NCBI RefSeq assembly: GCF_040712315.1
Contig: NC_134016.1
Coordinates: 124,001 to 188,000, forward strand
Direction: 5' to 3'
Source of the DNA: Castanea sativa
Taxonomy: Eukaryota > Streptophyta > Magnoliopsida > Fagales > Fagaceae
DNA length: 64,000 nt
In this document: one piece after another, positions 1 to 9,965 of the stretch
How positions within the stretch are numbered: position 1 is the first letter of the stretch
Layout: each line of letters begins with the position of its first letter
The notes under the pieces: generated by a model
What the model saw: the letters and a program-made list of their open reading frames with translations, nothing else
Databases searched by the model: none
Told to the model about the DNA's origin: nothing
Made by a program: the position numbers and the translations under genes

Positions 1-2705
1 AAAGCCCCATGACTTCACTTACAAAAGTGGGCAATACATGTTTGTCAATTGTGGTGCTGTATCTCCATTTGAATGGTATGCCTCCCTTGAAACATTGTTA
101 CCAAATCTGCCAAACAGTGCCAAGAAAATTTTAACTTGCATGCCTATAAGACATCTTTATTACCATATCCAAAAATAAGATAGCACTGATCACCTTTTTT
201 AACTTAGGGCATGTTCTTTCCCTCTTCTTTCCTTGTCTAATTGCTTGCATTGCTTACTTTTGGGAACTTTTATGTCCACAGGCACCCATTTTCCCTCACC
301 TCAGCACCTGGAGATAATTATCTTAGTGTTCATATTCGAGCTCTTGGTGATTGGACACATCACCTCATGGACAAGTTCTCAGAGGTGCGTTTTCATTTGG
401 AAAATTGCCCATCTTTGGTTTTATTGGAAAATCATGCCTTACGAAGCAAAGGTCACTACGGTGAAGTTTGAACCCTTAGGCCAAAAACGCACTTAGGAAA
501 CTTTATTATTGTGATAGAATCATAGATGATAAGAATCTCATTAAATGCTCTATGTTTCTATGCGAAATTATCATCTTCATTTGAGAAATTTCCACAATAC
601 CCCTACCACATCATTCAATGAGAGGTATCATTAGCAAATGTTGATCATTTAGCGAAAATATATTCTCTTTATGAAACTTTCTCTTTCGCTTAATTGTTTG
701 TCTAACATTGCACATTCCTTTTAGTAAGATGGTAATAAGAAATACGATTTGTAGAAGGAACACATGCTGAATTATGTGGGGAGGGAACTATTCCAAAGTA
801 GGAGCCACCTTCCTGTAGCTAATCTCTGTGAAATTGGTTTTCTAGGTGTGTAAACCAAGTGGTGAAAGTGGACTCCTCAGTGCTGACTTCTTGCAAGGAG
901 ATAGCAATCCAATTCCAAAGTAAGAAGAAAATAATTGCTCTTTCAAAAATTTTAATTAAATTATATCTTTTTGGGTAAGAGGTCAAAAAATTTATGTCAG
1001 GCGAGAGAAGCAGATGACGAAACATAATAGATTGTATCAAGACAGTTACATGTATACAACAAATTATGTAAGAAGGGATCAAGAGGGTTAGTATCATACC
1101 ATACATATCATGAATTACACATAACAGGCTTTAGCCTTTAGGTCTGCCTTGGGCTAAAGAAAGTGTGAGGTGTTTGGCATATAATGAAATCAAATTATTA
1201 GGTCAAGTTTTAATATGTCAGAATAATGATTAAATGATTAGATTCGACACTTCATAATAGTTTAAGCTTTTGAAATATACAATTAATTTCCATTTTACCA
1301 CAAAAGTTTGGTGACCATGCTGCCCTCAAAAATTGTTGCTATGCTTATAGTTAAAGCGATAAAACCAAAATTGTTGACGTAACCCAATAATTGGTACACC
1401 AGATAGCCACTATGTAAAAGGTATGCCAGAAAAAAAGCTTTAGGTGATGTCTGTTACAGCAATTTTTCCACAACATAGATTAAAGCATAAAACACAAAGA
1501 GACGTCATTCTTGATTGATGATGTTGATACATATATCATATGTATGAGATAACTTATCATGTGGAAGGGCCAAAAACTAAATAAAGTGTGCAAATTATTT
1601 TCATCTAACTTCTCTCTTCCTTGCTTGCTTGCAAAAAAAAAAAAATCCTGATTTTAATAATAATGTAATAATTTCTTTAATGGTAATGACCAAAAGAGTG
1701 ATGTGTGATGAACAGAGTTCCAAGAGTGTTGATTGATGGTCCATATGGAGCTCCAGCACAAGACTACAAGCAATATGAGGTGGTGTTGCTAGTAGGGCTA
1801 GGAATTGGGGCAACCCCAATGATCAGTATTATGAAGGACATAGTGAACAACACCAGGGCCCTGGACGAGGAGGAGGAGAAAGCAGTAGGAGAAAGTAGAG
1901 TGGATGATTTTAAGACTACGAGGGCATACTTCTACTGGGTGACAAAGGAGCAGGGATCGTTTGACTGGTTCAAAGAGGTGATGAACGAGATGGCGGAACT
2001 GGACAACAGGGGAGTGATTGAGCTTCATACTTATTGCACCAGCGTCTATGAAGAGGGTGATGCCCGTTCTGCTCTCATTGCCATGTTGCAGTCCCTCAAC
2101 CATGCCAAGAATGGGGTCGATATCGTCTCTGGTACACGTGTCAAGTCTCACTTTGCCAGGCCCAAATGGCGCAATGTATACGAACGCATTGCCTCTAATC
2201 ATAAACATTCCAGAGTAGGTGAGTAACCAATGCCACACTATTTTCCTTTCATGCAGATGCAGTGCAGGGTTGCTTTGCTTTACTATATTCTATATATGGT
2301 ATGGCGTTGTTACATGCATTATGCATATTCCATAACTTTTTCTTTTTGTGCTAAACTTTTCATGAGCACTTTCTCTCTGACCTATTACTAAATTATTAAA
2401 AGGTGAAAAAGATGGATAGTATGATTTTAATACATGCCCTCCGTGTTTCACATTTATTAAAGTGTTTTCTGTCGTGTTTCCAATCCATACGAAAACATGA
2501 AAGATACTTTATCTAGAGAGTGGTCCTGAGGTTGAAACTTTCGATCATGATCATGTGCTAATGATAATAGGTGTACCGTGTACGTGCAGGGGTCTTTTAC
2601 TGTGGGCCAGCAACGCTCACGAAAGAGTTAAGCCAACTAGCAACCGATTTCTCTCACAGTGACAACAGCTCCACCAAATTTGATTTCCATAAAGAGAATT
2701 TCTGA
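1..2705 (+). CDS. RBOH: Respiratory burst oxidase homolog (NADPH oxidase), 3' part, five exons
   Basis: Plant NADPH oxidase: a plasma-membrane flavocytochrome that moves electrons from cytosolic NADPH through FAD and haem to apoplastic oxygen, making superoxide. Only the C-terminal dehydrogenase part is present; the EF-hands, transmembrane region and haem histidines lie left of the window. Exons by frame and splice signals: <1-75, 282-384, 846-919, 1716-2218, 2590-2705; phases agree at every junction. The first two exons join to give the FAD-binding [11 protein letters not shown] region, the fourth holds the NADPH-binding stretch [11 protein letters not shown] and [11 protein letters not shown] plus [16 protein letters not shown], and the last holds FYCGPA (the CGP nicotinamide motif) and ends in the family terminus FDFHKENF. 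No internal stop is seen, so it looks functional. The C-terminus resembles the RBOHB/C/D/H group more than RBOHE/F, but I cannot assign the paralogue. Confidence 0.93.
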
Positions 2706-3498
2706 CCACAGTCGGAAATGGACATTAGCTACAAGTACTGGATAACGATTGCCCTTTCCATCCCCACCAGGATGATCCCACTCTCTCTGTCTCATACTCA
2801 TGTACCAAGTTTCTCAGTTTCTGGCCGCCTTGATCGTTTTTCTTCCTTTCTTTTCCAACTTTTATTTTATGTTTCCCATGTATGTTTTGTTTAATGAATT
2901 CTGCTTTAGAGTTAATCAATAAATTAGTGCTTATCGAGAGCTGGAAGTAGATGCAGTCAAAGCCAAAGGATAGTGGGTTGGTCGCCCACCACTAAACTTG
3001 GGATTGGGATGGTTCCGTATGATTCTCTCATGGCTGTGCAGTGGTATGGACCAATCCAAACAGTGTGAATAGAAGAAAAGTGGATTGAGATTTGAGAGAG
3101 TTGCATGTAATGAAAATAAATACAAATAAAAAAGAAGTAAAATGCAAGCCAACCATCCTCCGACCAACTCTGCTTGGCGTGGGCCAATCTATGGTAGGTT
3201 GATTGATTAAGATTATAGTCGAATACAAAAATTGTGTATGCAAGCTTTTTCCATAAAAGTCTTCATTTCCATTCCTATCTTTTTCAACACAATATTATCA
3301 AATTTAATCCGAAGAAATTGATAAGACGAGCAATTAAATCTTTTTCCTATATGTGTATATATTTCTTAATATCAATCAATATCCTTGGCATGGGAAAACA
3401 ATAGTAAGAACAAGCAAATAGGAAGGAAAGAACCTTCCAACCTCATGAACCATTTTGCAACGATAACTCCATTATGTATAAAAGCAGCAGCCTTCTTT
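2706..3498 (+). other. RBOH 3' flank / intergenic spacer
   Basis: No coding sequence seen. An AATAAA hexamer at 2918-2923, about 215 bases after the RBOH stop, is a plausible polyadenylation signal for RBOH. The rest is AT-rich spacer before the convergent remnant on the other strand. Confidence 0.5.
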
Positions 3499-4071
3499 TC
3501 ATTTATGTTTCCTTTTTAGCCTCTGGAAATTTGGTTTCATTAACTGGTTTTTAGTCAAGCCTTGGTCTGTAGAATCAATGCACTGCGATGGGATAAGAGG
3601 CTTCTTCAATGGAACACAGGTATCCATCATCCCACTGCTAGTGTTAATGGGAGAAACTGTTTTTGTTCTCAACTGTCTCGGCACCTCCAGTGGGTTTCAA
3701 TTAGCTCAATTGGTAAAATCTCTGATAGTTGTATAAGAGATCTGGGGTTTAATCCCCACCTACACGAAAAACTTATTGGGATTTTGGTCTAATGATAAAA
3801 GGTTATCATCAGGAGCGGACGTCATAGGTTGAAACTCTCTCAAAAAAAAAAGTCTCGACACCTCCAGTGTCTCTAAAATCCTTGAAGTTTTTACATCGAA
3901 CGCCCTATTGCTACTTGAAGGCAATAGAACTGATTGATTCAACTTGGGTTTGCGTATACAAACTAGAGAATATATCTTTGGAACTTCATTGACAAACAGC
4001 TGCTCCCATTCTTCTGTAAAATGGGTGCCCGTTTTGTCCTCTTCCATCGTATCCAACTTTGATGATTCCTC
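3499..4071 (-). pseudogene. Unrecognised protein-coding exon remnant, split by a SINE
   Basis: On the minus strand an open frame runs from 4071 to 3852 (including DKTGTHFTEEWEQLF and IRKPKLNQSVLLPSSS). It resumes in the same frame beyond the SINE target duplication to a stop at 3499 (TVSPINTSSGMMDTCVP, then a basic tail QRLKRKHK). The two halves meet exactly at the duplicated 18-bp target, so the pre-insertion sequence was one continuous frame of well over 100 codons. Upstream on the minus strand the frame meets a TAA at 4072-4074, and the sequence is then interrupted by the copia element. The composition (acidic start, Ser/Thr-rich middle, Lys/Arg-rich end) is protein-like and suggests a nuclear protein's last exon, but I do not recognise the family. 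Most likely a dead or truncated gene. Confidence 0.5.
3693..3851 (+). mobile_element. tRNA-derived SINE with perfect-looking structure
   Basis: About 159 bp with an internal pol III promoter: A-box-like TAGCTCAATTGG near the start, B-box-like GGGTTTAATCCCC about 45 bases later, and a terminal A run. It is flanked by an 18-bp direct repeat, GTCTCGGCACCTCCAGTG at 3675-3692 and the same with one mismatch at 3852-3869, which is a target-site duplication of the length expected for LINE-mobilised SINEs. Confidence 0.85.
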
Positions 4072-4124
4072 TTACATGAGTTCAACGTCTAGTCTTGAAG
4101 TTGTACCATCTCTTTTGAAGAATC

Positions 4125-4517
4125 TATTGGAAATGGTAAACCAAAAGGTATCTCTTGATATTTCATAACAGTTTGTGTCTTTTGTTTTTCCATAACAGTT
4201 TGTATCTTTTGATTTTCTATAACTGTTTATGTCTATTTTCATTCCATAACATTTGTGTCTTTGAGTCTTCCATATTCTAGAATTTTCTATTATGAAACAA
4301 AGAGTCATGACATAATGACCACTTTTGTAACTCCACCCTATAAAAAGGAATAGATGTATGATGTAAAAATTTGTGAGAGAAAAAGTTGTAGTGAGCTCTC
4401 AAGGTAATAGCCTGATCTCTTTATTTGTGAGTTTGACATACTCTAATAAAATTTCCATTCCCCTCTTTCTTGTAAGTACTTTGTTAAAATTTAAGTCAAG
4501 GCTTTGTAAAACCAACA
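4125..4517 (+). repeat. 5' LTR of copia element
   Basis: Matches 9509-9902 along its length. It begins TATTGG where the other copy has the canonical TGTTGG, and ends CCAACA. It contains a TATA-like CCCTATAAAA and, near its start, roughly three degenerate copies of a 26-27-bp motif containing CATAAC-GTTT, possibly enhancer-type repeats. Confidence 0.9.
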
Positions 4518-4520
4518 AAG

Positions 4521-4533
4521 TGGTATCAGAGCC
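4521..4533 (+). other. Primer-binding site (initiator tRNA-Met type)
   Basis: TGGTATCAGAGCC, three bases after the 5' LTR, is the standard plant copia primer-binding site complementary to the 3' end of initiator methionine tRNA. Confidence 0.9.
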
Positions 4534-4576
4534 AAGTTCTTAGAGCCTAGAATCTTTGTCTACACCATTAGTGAAG

Positions 4577-7500
4577 ATGTCTTCTAACATGGTGCAACCG
4601 CAAATTCCTAGATTGACGAAAGAAAATTATAAGAGCTGGCTTCAAATGAAAGTGTTGTTTGGATCACAAGAGCTATGGGAGCTTGTCACTGATGGGTATG
4701 TAGAACCACAAGTGAGCAAGAAGCCACCGACAACACAGAGCAAAAAAATTTGCTCAAGGATCAGAGAAAGAAAGACAAGAAGGCACTATATTTACTATAT
4801 CAAGGAAGGGATGAGTCAACTTTTGAGAAAATTGCCAAGCAACGTCAAGTAAAGAAGCATGGGAGATTCTTCGCATTTTTTTCAAGGGTGTTGATCATGT
4901 GAAAAGAGTTCGTTTGCAAACTCTTCGTGCCAAGTTTGAAGTTGCTCACATGAAAGATGGTGAGACTATTTTTGATTAGTTTTCACGATTACTTGTAATT
5001 GTTAATCGTTTGAAAAGTAATGAAGAAAGTATTAAAGATGTTCGTGTGGTGGAGAAAATATTAAGATCTCTTGCAAATAAATTTGCGCATGTCGTGGTAG
5101 CTATTGAAGAGTCCAAAGATTTGGAGACTCTTTTAATTGAGGAATTAATGGAATCTCTTCAAGTGCATAAGCAGCGTATGGAAAAGAATTCTAGCTCTGT
5201 TGTCATTAAGCAAGCATTAGAGTCAAAATTGACTCTAAGAGAGGAGAAGCCTAATGGCTCCCGCGGAGGATATACCAATAGCAACTATGGCAAAGGTCAT
5301 GGAAGAGAAACATTCAAAGGCAAATCTACTCGTGGATGTGGAGGTAATAGAAACTTCCAATGTTTCAATTGCGACAAATTTGGACATTATGCATCAGACT
5401 GCTTGTATAATAAATCTGAGGAGCACAATGGACAATCTAATCTTGTTGAGGCATCCAATGTTGAAAAAGAAAAATGTGCACTTCTTTTTGCACAAGAAGA
5501 GGCAAATAATTCACAAGAGTTATGGTATCTTGATTCTAGAGCTAGCAACCACATGAGTAGAAAAAAAAGAGCTCTTTGTTGAGCTTGTTGAAGGTGTTCA
5601 AGGCGATGTCCGTTTGGGAGACTCATCCAAATTGCCCATAAAAGGTAAAGTAAAAATTAGAATATGTCAAAGGAATGATGTTTTGCAAAGCAATATTCTT
5701 AGTATTTGGCAACTTCTAGAAAATGGGTATATTATACACCTGGAGAAAGGCTCTCTTGTTTTGAAGGATGCTAAAGGAAGGCTTGTTGCAAAAATTCAAA
5801 TGGGCCACAATCATATGTTTCCACTCCATCTTAACTCAACAATGGAGAAATGTTTCCATGGACTTGTAAAAATGAGTCATGGAAATGGCATCTTTGCCTT
5901 GGGCATTTTAATTTCAGCGGGCTTAAACTATTATCCACATCAAGCATGGTGCATGGTGCATGGTGCATGGTGCATGGATTGCCTAGTATTAAAAAGTCAG
6001 AATATGTATATGAGGTATGCACTCTTGGCAAGCAACAAAGAAGTCCTTTTCCAAGTAGGAGATCATGGAGAGCACCTAAACCATTAGAGTTGTTGCACAC
6101 AGATATTTGTGGTCCATTTGATCTAGTTTTATAGGAGGTAGCAAATATTTCATCTCCTTTATTGATGATTTCAGTAGAAAATTATGGGTTTATTTTACCA
6201 AAGAACATTCTGTAACTTTCACTATATTTAAAAGTTTCAAGGCACATGTTGAAGTGGAAAGTGGTTATAAGATCAAAATACTTAGATGTAACAGAGATGG
6301 TGAGTACACCTCAAATGAATTTCGAGACAAGTGCAAGAAAAATGGCATCAAGCAATAGTTTACAACTGCATACACACCACAGCAAAATGGCATTGTAGAA
6401 AGGAAAAATCGAACTATCCTTGATATGACAAGGACCATGCTTAAAGAAAAATGGTTGCCAAAGAATTTCTGGGCAAAAGCAATGGCATGTACAGCCTATT
6501 TACTCAATCGATGCCCTTCAAAAAAATTCAAGTACTATATGAACCCACAAGAGGCGTGGAGTGGCTACAAACCAAGTGTGTCACACTTAAGAATTTTAGG
6601 GTGTGTTGCATATGCTCAAGCACTTGATCCTAAGAGAAAGAAGTTGGATGATCATGGGGAGAAGTGCATCTTCATTGGGTATAGTGAGGAGTCAAAAGCT
6701 TACAAACTCTACTATCCGCTTACCAAAAAAGTAATGGTGAGTAGAGATGTCATTTTCAGTAAAGATAAGTCATGAGGATGGAATGATGACATCATAAGTA
6801 AAGAGAAGCCACTTGAGTTAGAAAGGCAAGAAGAAGATGTGAATTATGAAGGTTCAAAGAGACCTTCCTCAACACCCCACCATTATGCATCACCAACAAG
6901 CACTTCATCAATCTGAAGCCCAGGTAGCATTTCTCCATCTTTAACACCAATCAAAATGAGAGGCCTAGAAGATATCTATGCACACACTGAAGAGATAAAT
7001 TTTTTTGTTTGTAGATGGACCATGAGCCTTTTACTTTCAAAGAAGCTGTGAAAGAGAATTGTTGGAGGAATGTCATGCAAGAAGAAATTTATGCCATTGA
7101 GAAAAACAACAAATGGGAATTGACTACACTTCTTCCAGGTCAAAGAATCATTGGTGTGAAATGGATGTATAAGATTAAGCACACAACTGATGGGAGGATT
7201 GAGCGCTATAAGGCAAGACTTGTGGCCAAAGGTTACTAGCAAAAGTATGAGGTAGACTATGAAAAAGTCTTTGCTCCAGTAGCAAGACTTGTCATGGTAA
7301 GGATGTTGATCTCTCTTGTAGCACATCATAGTTGGAAAATATACCAACTAGATGTCAAATCGACATTCTTAGAGCATTCACAACAAAGAGGGTATAATTG
7401 CTAAAAACTCATTTTAGCAACTTATTTCACAAAAAACACACTATAGCAAGGTTGTTGTACTCAAAAATTTTACCAACTAAGCTACAGTAGGCTGGTATAA

Positions 7501-9501
7501 ATAATAGCCTACTGTAGCTCAACACTTAAAAAAAATAATATTTTAATACTTCTCTCTCACTATTCACTATCATTTCTTCTCTCTTTTCTTCTTTCTTTTT
7601 CTCTCACCGGTCTCATTTTCTTCTCTCTTTTCTTCTTTCACCGGCCTTTGGCTTTCTTTCACTTTCATCTTCCACCCCAAGAGAAAAACCTTAAGATTTT
7701 GGGCTTGGGTTTGGGTTTGGGTTTAAGCAAAAATCAAATGAAAATGAAGTTTGGGTTAGAGGAAATCTTGAGATTTTGGGTTTGGTCTGAGCAAAAATCA
7801 AAAGAGGTGGGGTTAGTCAGAGTGTGGTGGTGGTTGGTTGTGGCTTTGTGGAGGATGGCCAGTCGGAGTGTGGTGGTCGTTGGTTGTGGGTTTGTGGAGG
7901 TAGGGCTGTGGGTTTAGGATTGTGGGTTTGTGGAGGTTGTAAGTGTGGGGTTGTGGAGGATAGCCGGTCGGAGCGTGGTGGTGTTTGGTTGTGGGTTTGT
8001 GGAGGTGGTGAGTGTGGGGTAGTGGGTTTGTGGAGGTGGGGCTATGTGTTTGGGATTGTGGAGGTGGGGTTGTGGTTTACTTCAGACAAAAAAGAAGAAG
8101 AGAGTCCAGAGAGAAGAGAAGAAGAAATTGAGTAATGAATAATAAAAATTTAAAAAAAAAAAAGGAGAGAGAGAAATGAATAAAAAAAATGAATAGTTTT
8201 TTAGGTAATATGAAAAATAGAAGTTTTGATGTGTTGTTAAAACAGATAAAGTAACTTTTTTTAAGTTGTTAAATCCTAAAAAATTTACAATCTTTACTGT
8301 GAATGCTCTTAAATGGCATACTTGAAGAAGAGGTGTATGTAAAGCAGCCTGAAGGTTTTGTGATTAAAGGAGAAGAAGACAAGGTGTATCATTTGAAGAA
8401 AGTTTTATGTGGGCTAAAGCAAGCTCCTCGAGCTTTTAGAATTCTCGTATTAACAAATATTTTCAAGGAAGTGCTTTTCTCAAGTGTCCTTATGAGCATG
8501 CAGTCTAAATCAAGAAAAATGCCCATAATGAAATTCTTATAACTTGTCTTTATGTTGATGATTTGTTATTCACAAGAAACAGCTAGCAAATGTTCCATGA
8601 ATTTAAACAAGCTATGTTGAAGGAGTTCGAGATGACCGACTCTAGACTTCTGTCATTTTTTCTTGGGATTGAGGTACGACAGCAACCAGATGGCATTTTC
8701 ATGTGTCAGAAAAAAATATGCAAAGGAATTGCTTGACAAATTTAATATGAAAAATTGCAATGCTGTCAATACACTTGTTGCAGTGGATCTAAAATTGACA
8801 AGAGAAGGAGAAGGAAAAAGTATAGATCCAACTCTATTTAGGAGTTTGATTGGAAGTTTAAAGTACCTCTCAATCACAAGGCTAGACATTGTTTATAGTG
8901 TTGGTCTTTTGAGCAAATATATGGAGAACCAAAAGAATCTCACTGGCTTGCAGCAAAGAGGATCCTAAGATATATAAAAGGTACCATGAATTTTAGTCTT
9001 TTATATTCATATAATAATGATGCTGCATTATATGGATATTCAAATAGTGATTGGGGAGGTGATCAAGATGAAAGGAAAAGCACTACTGGATATGTTTTCT
9101 ATCTTGGATCAACAGCTTTCACTTGGATGTCCAAAAAGCAAAATATTGTAGCTTTGTCAACATGTGAAACTGAATATGTGGCAGCATCCTCTTCTGTTTG
9201 TGAAGCAATATGATTGAAGAATTTATTAAAAGAATTTGATTATCCACAAGAAGAATCCATAATTATTTATGTGGATAACAAGTCTGCCATAAAACTTTCT
9301 AAAAATCTAGTTCATCATGGAAGGAGCAAACATATTGATATGAAATATCATTTCTTGAGAGATTATATGAAACAGAAAGGTATGAAGCTCCAGTATTGCA
9401 ATATAGAAGAGCAAGTAGCAAACATTTTTACCGAAACTTTACCAATTGATAGATTCAGAAGATTGAGGATAATGCTTGGTGTGACGTTGCTTTTGGTTTA
9501 A
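4577..9501 (+). pseudogene. copia gag-pol polyprotein, broken
   Basis: Domain order is clear, but the frame is broken many times. Gag starts at ATG 4577 (PRLTKENYKSWLQMK). A zinc knuckle CFNCDKFGHYASDC lies near 5360-5400. The protease box reads DSRASNHM, so the catalytic D-S-G is changed to D-S-R. The GAG-pre-integrase part is at 5850-6080, and the integrase core, with NGIVERKNRT, ends near 6775. RT starts near 7015; its first conserved block is cut by the nested element at 7372 and resumes at 8311. YVDD lies near 8550-8565. RNase H runs at 8986-9480 with in-frame stops, including one at about 9211. A run of 7-bp TGCATGG units at 5945-5975 lies in the pre-integrase region. It cannot be autonomous. 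Confidence 0.9.
7372..8308. mobile_element. Non-autonomous PIF/Harbinger (Tourist-like) element, 937 bp
   Basis: Terminal inverted repeats GAGCATTCACA at 7372 and TGTGAATGCTC ending at 8308. The target duplication is TTA (7369-7371 and 8309-8311), the PIF/Harbinger signature. The copia RT reading frame continues when one TTA and the element are ignored, which fixes the borders. The interior has no transposase. It contains a GT-rich degenerate minisatellite at about 7800-8075 whose apparent open frames are low complexity and not credible genes. Confidence 0.88.
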
Positions 9502-9508
9502 AGGGGAG
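9500..9508 (+). other. Polypurine tract of copia element
   Basis: AAAGGGGAG directly precedes the 3' LTR start TGTTGG; it is the plus-strand primer site expected for LTR retrotransposons. Confidence 0.85.
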
Positions 9509-9902
9509 TGTTGGAAGTGGTAAACCAAAAAGTGTCTCTTGATATTTCATAACAGTTTGTGTATTTTGTTTTTCCATAACTGTTTGTGTCTTTTGTTTTT
9601 CTATAACCGTTTATGTCTATTGTCATTTCATAACATTTGTGTTTTTAAGTCTTCCACATTTTAGAATTTTCTCTTATGAAATAAAGAGTCATGACAATAA
9701 TGACAGTTCTTGTAACTTCACCCTATAAAAGGGGGTAGATGTATGATGTGCAAATGTATGAGAGAAAAAGTTGTATTGAGCTCTCAAGGTAGTAGCCTAA
9801 TCTCTTTGTTTGTGAGTTTGACATACTCTAATAAAATTTGCATTCCCCTCTTTCTTGTGAGTACTTTGTTGAAATTTAAGTCAAGGCTTTGTAAAGCCAA
9901 CA
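9509..9902 (+). repeat. 3' LTR of copia element
   Basis: Same sequence as 4125-4517 with scattered substitutions. It starts TGTTGG and ends CCAACA, with a TATA-like CCCTATAAAA in the same position. Confidence 0.9.
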
Positions 9903-9965
9903 TAATCAATTTGGTTTAATTTTGGTTCAGAGGTTGCCTCTTTAAATTTAGGAGGTATTATTGAC
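9903..9965 (-). pseudogene. Possible 5' piece of the unrecognised minus-strand exon
   Basis: Beyond the copia target duplication the minus strand is open (containing PPKFKEATSEPKLNQID), and at 9966-9967 there is a TGTAG acceptor-like sequence. Reading on across the empty target site stays open for about ten codons and then meets a stop, with the downstream piece (3499-4071) in another frame. It may be the start of that exon. The link rests only on adjacency and reading frame. Confidence 0.3.

Larger units (their letters stand above)
4125..9902 (+). mobile_element. Full-length Ty1/copia LTR retrotransposon, degenerate, carrying a nested DNA element
   Basis: Two LTRs of about 393 bp bound a copia-order interior (gag, protease, integrase, RT, RNase H). 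A primer-binding site follows the 5' LTR and a polypurine tract precedes the 3' LTR. The flanks give an imperfect 5-bp target duplication, gaatc before 4125 and taatc after 9902. Without the 937-bp nested insertion the element would be about 4.84 kb, normal for plant copia. The LTRs differ at roughly one base in ten by eye, so the insertion is old. It sits inside the unrecognised minus-strand gene remnant. Confidence 0.93.

Noticed and set aside
1798..2238. 146-codon open frame on the minus strand
   Set aside because: Antisense shadow of the RBOH NADPH-binding exon.
3693..3775. tRNA gene
   Set aside because: A and B boxes are present but there is no cloverleaf with acceptor stem; the poly-A tail and target duplication make it a SINE.
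7648..8135. Gly/Val/Trp-rich open frames inside the copia-nested element
   Set aside because: Produced by a GT-rich minisatellite; no domain and no codon structure.
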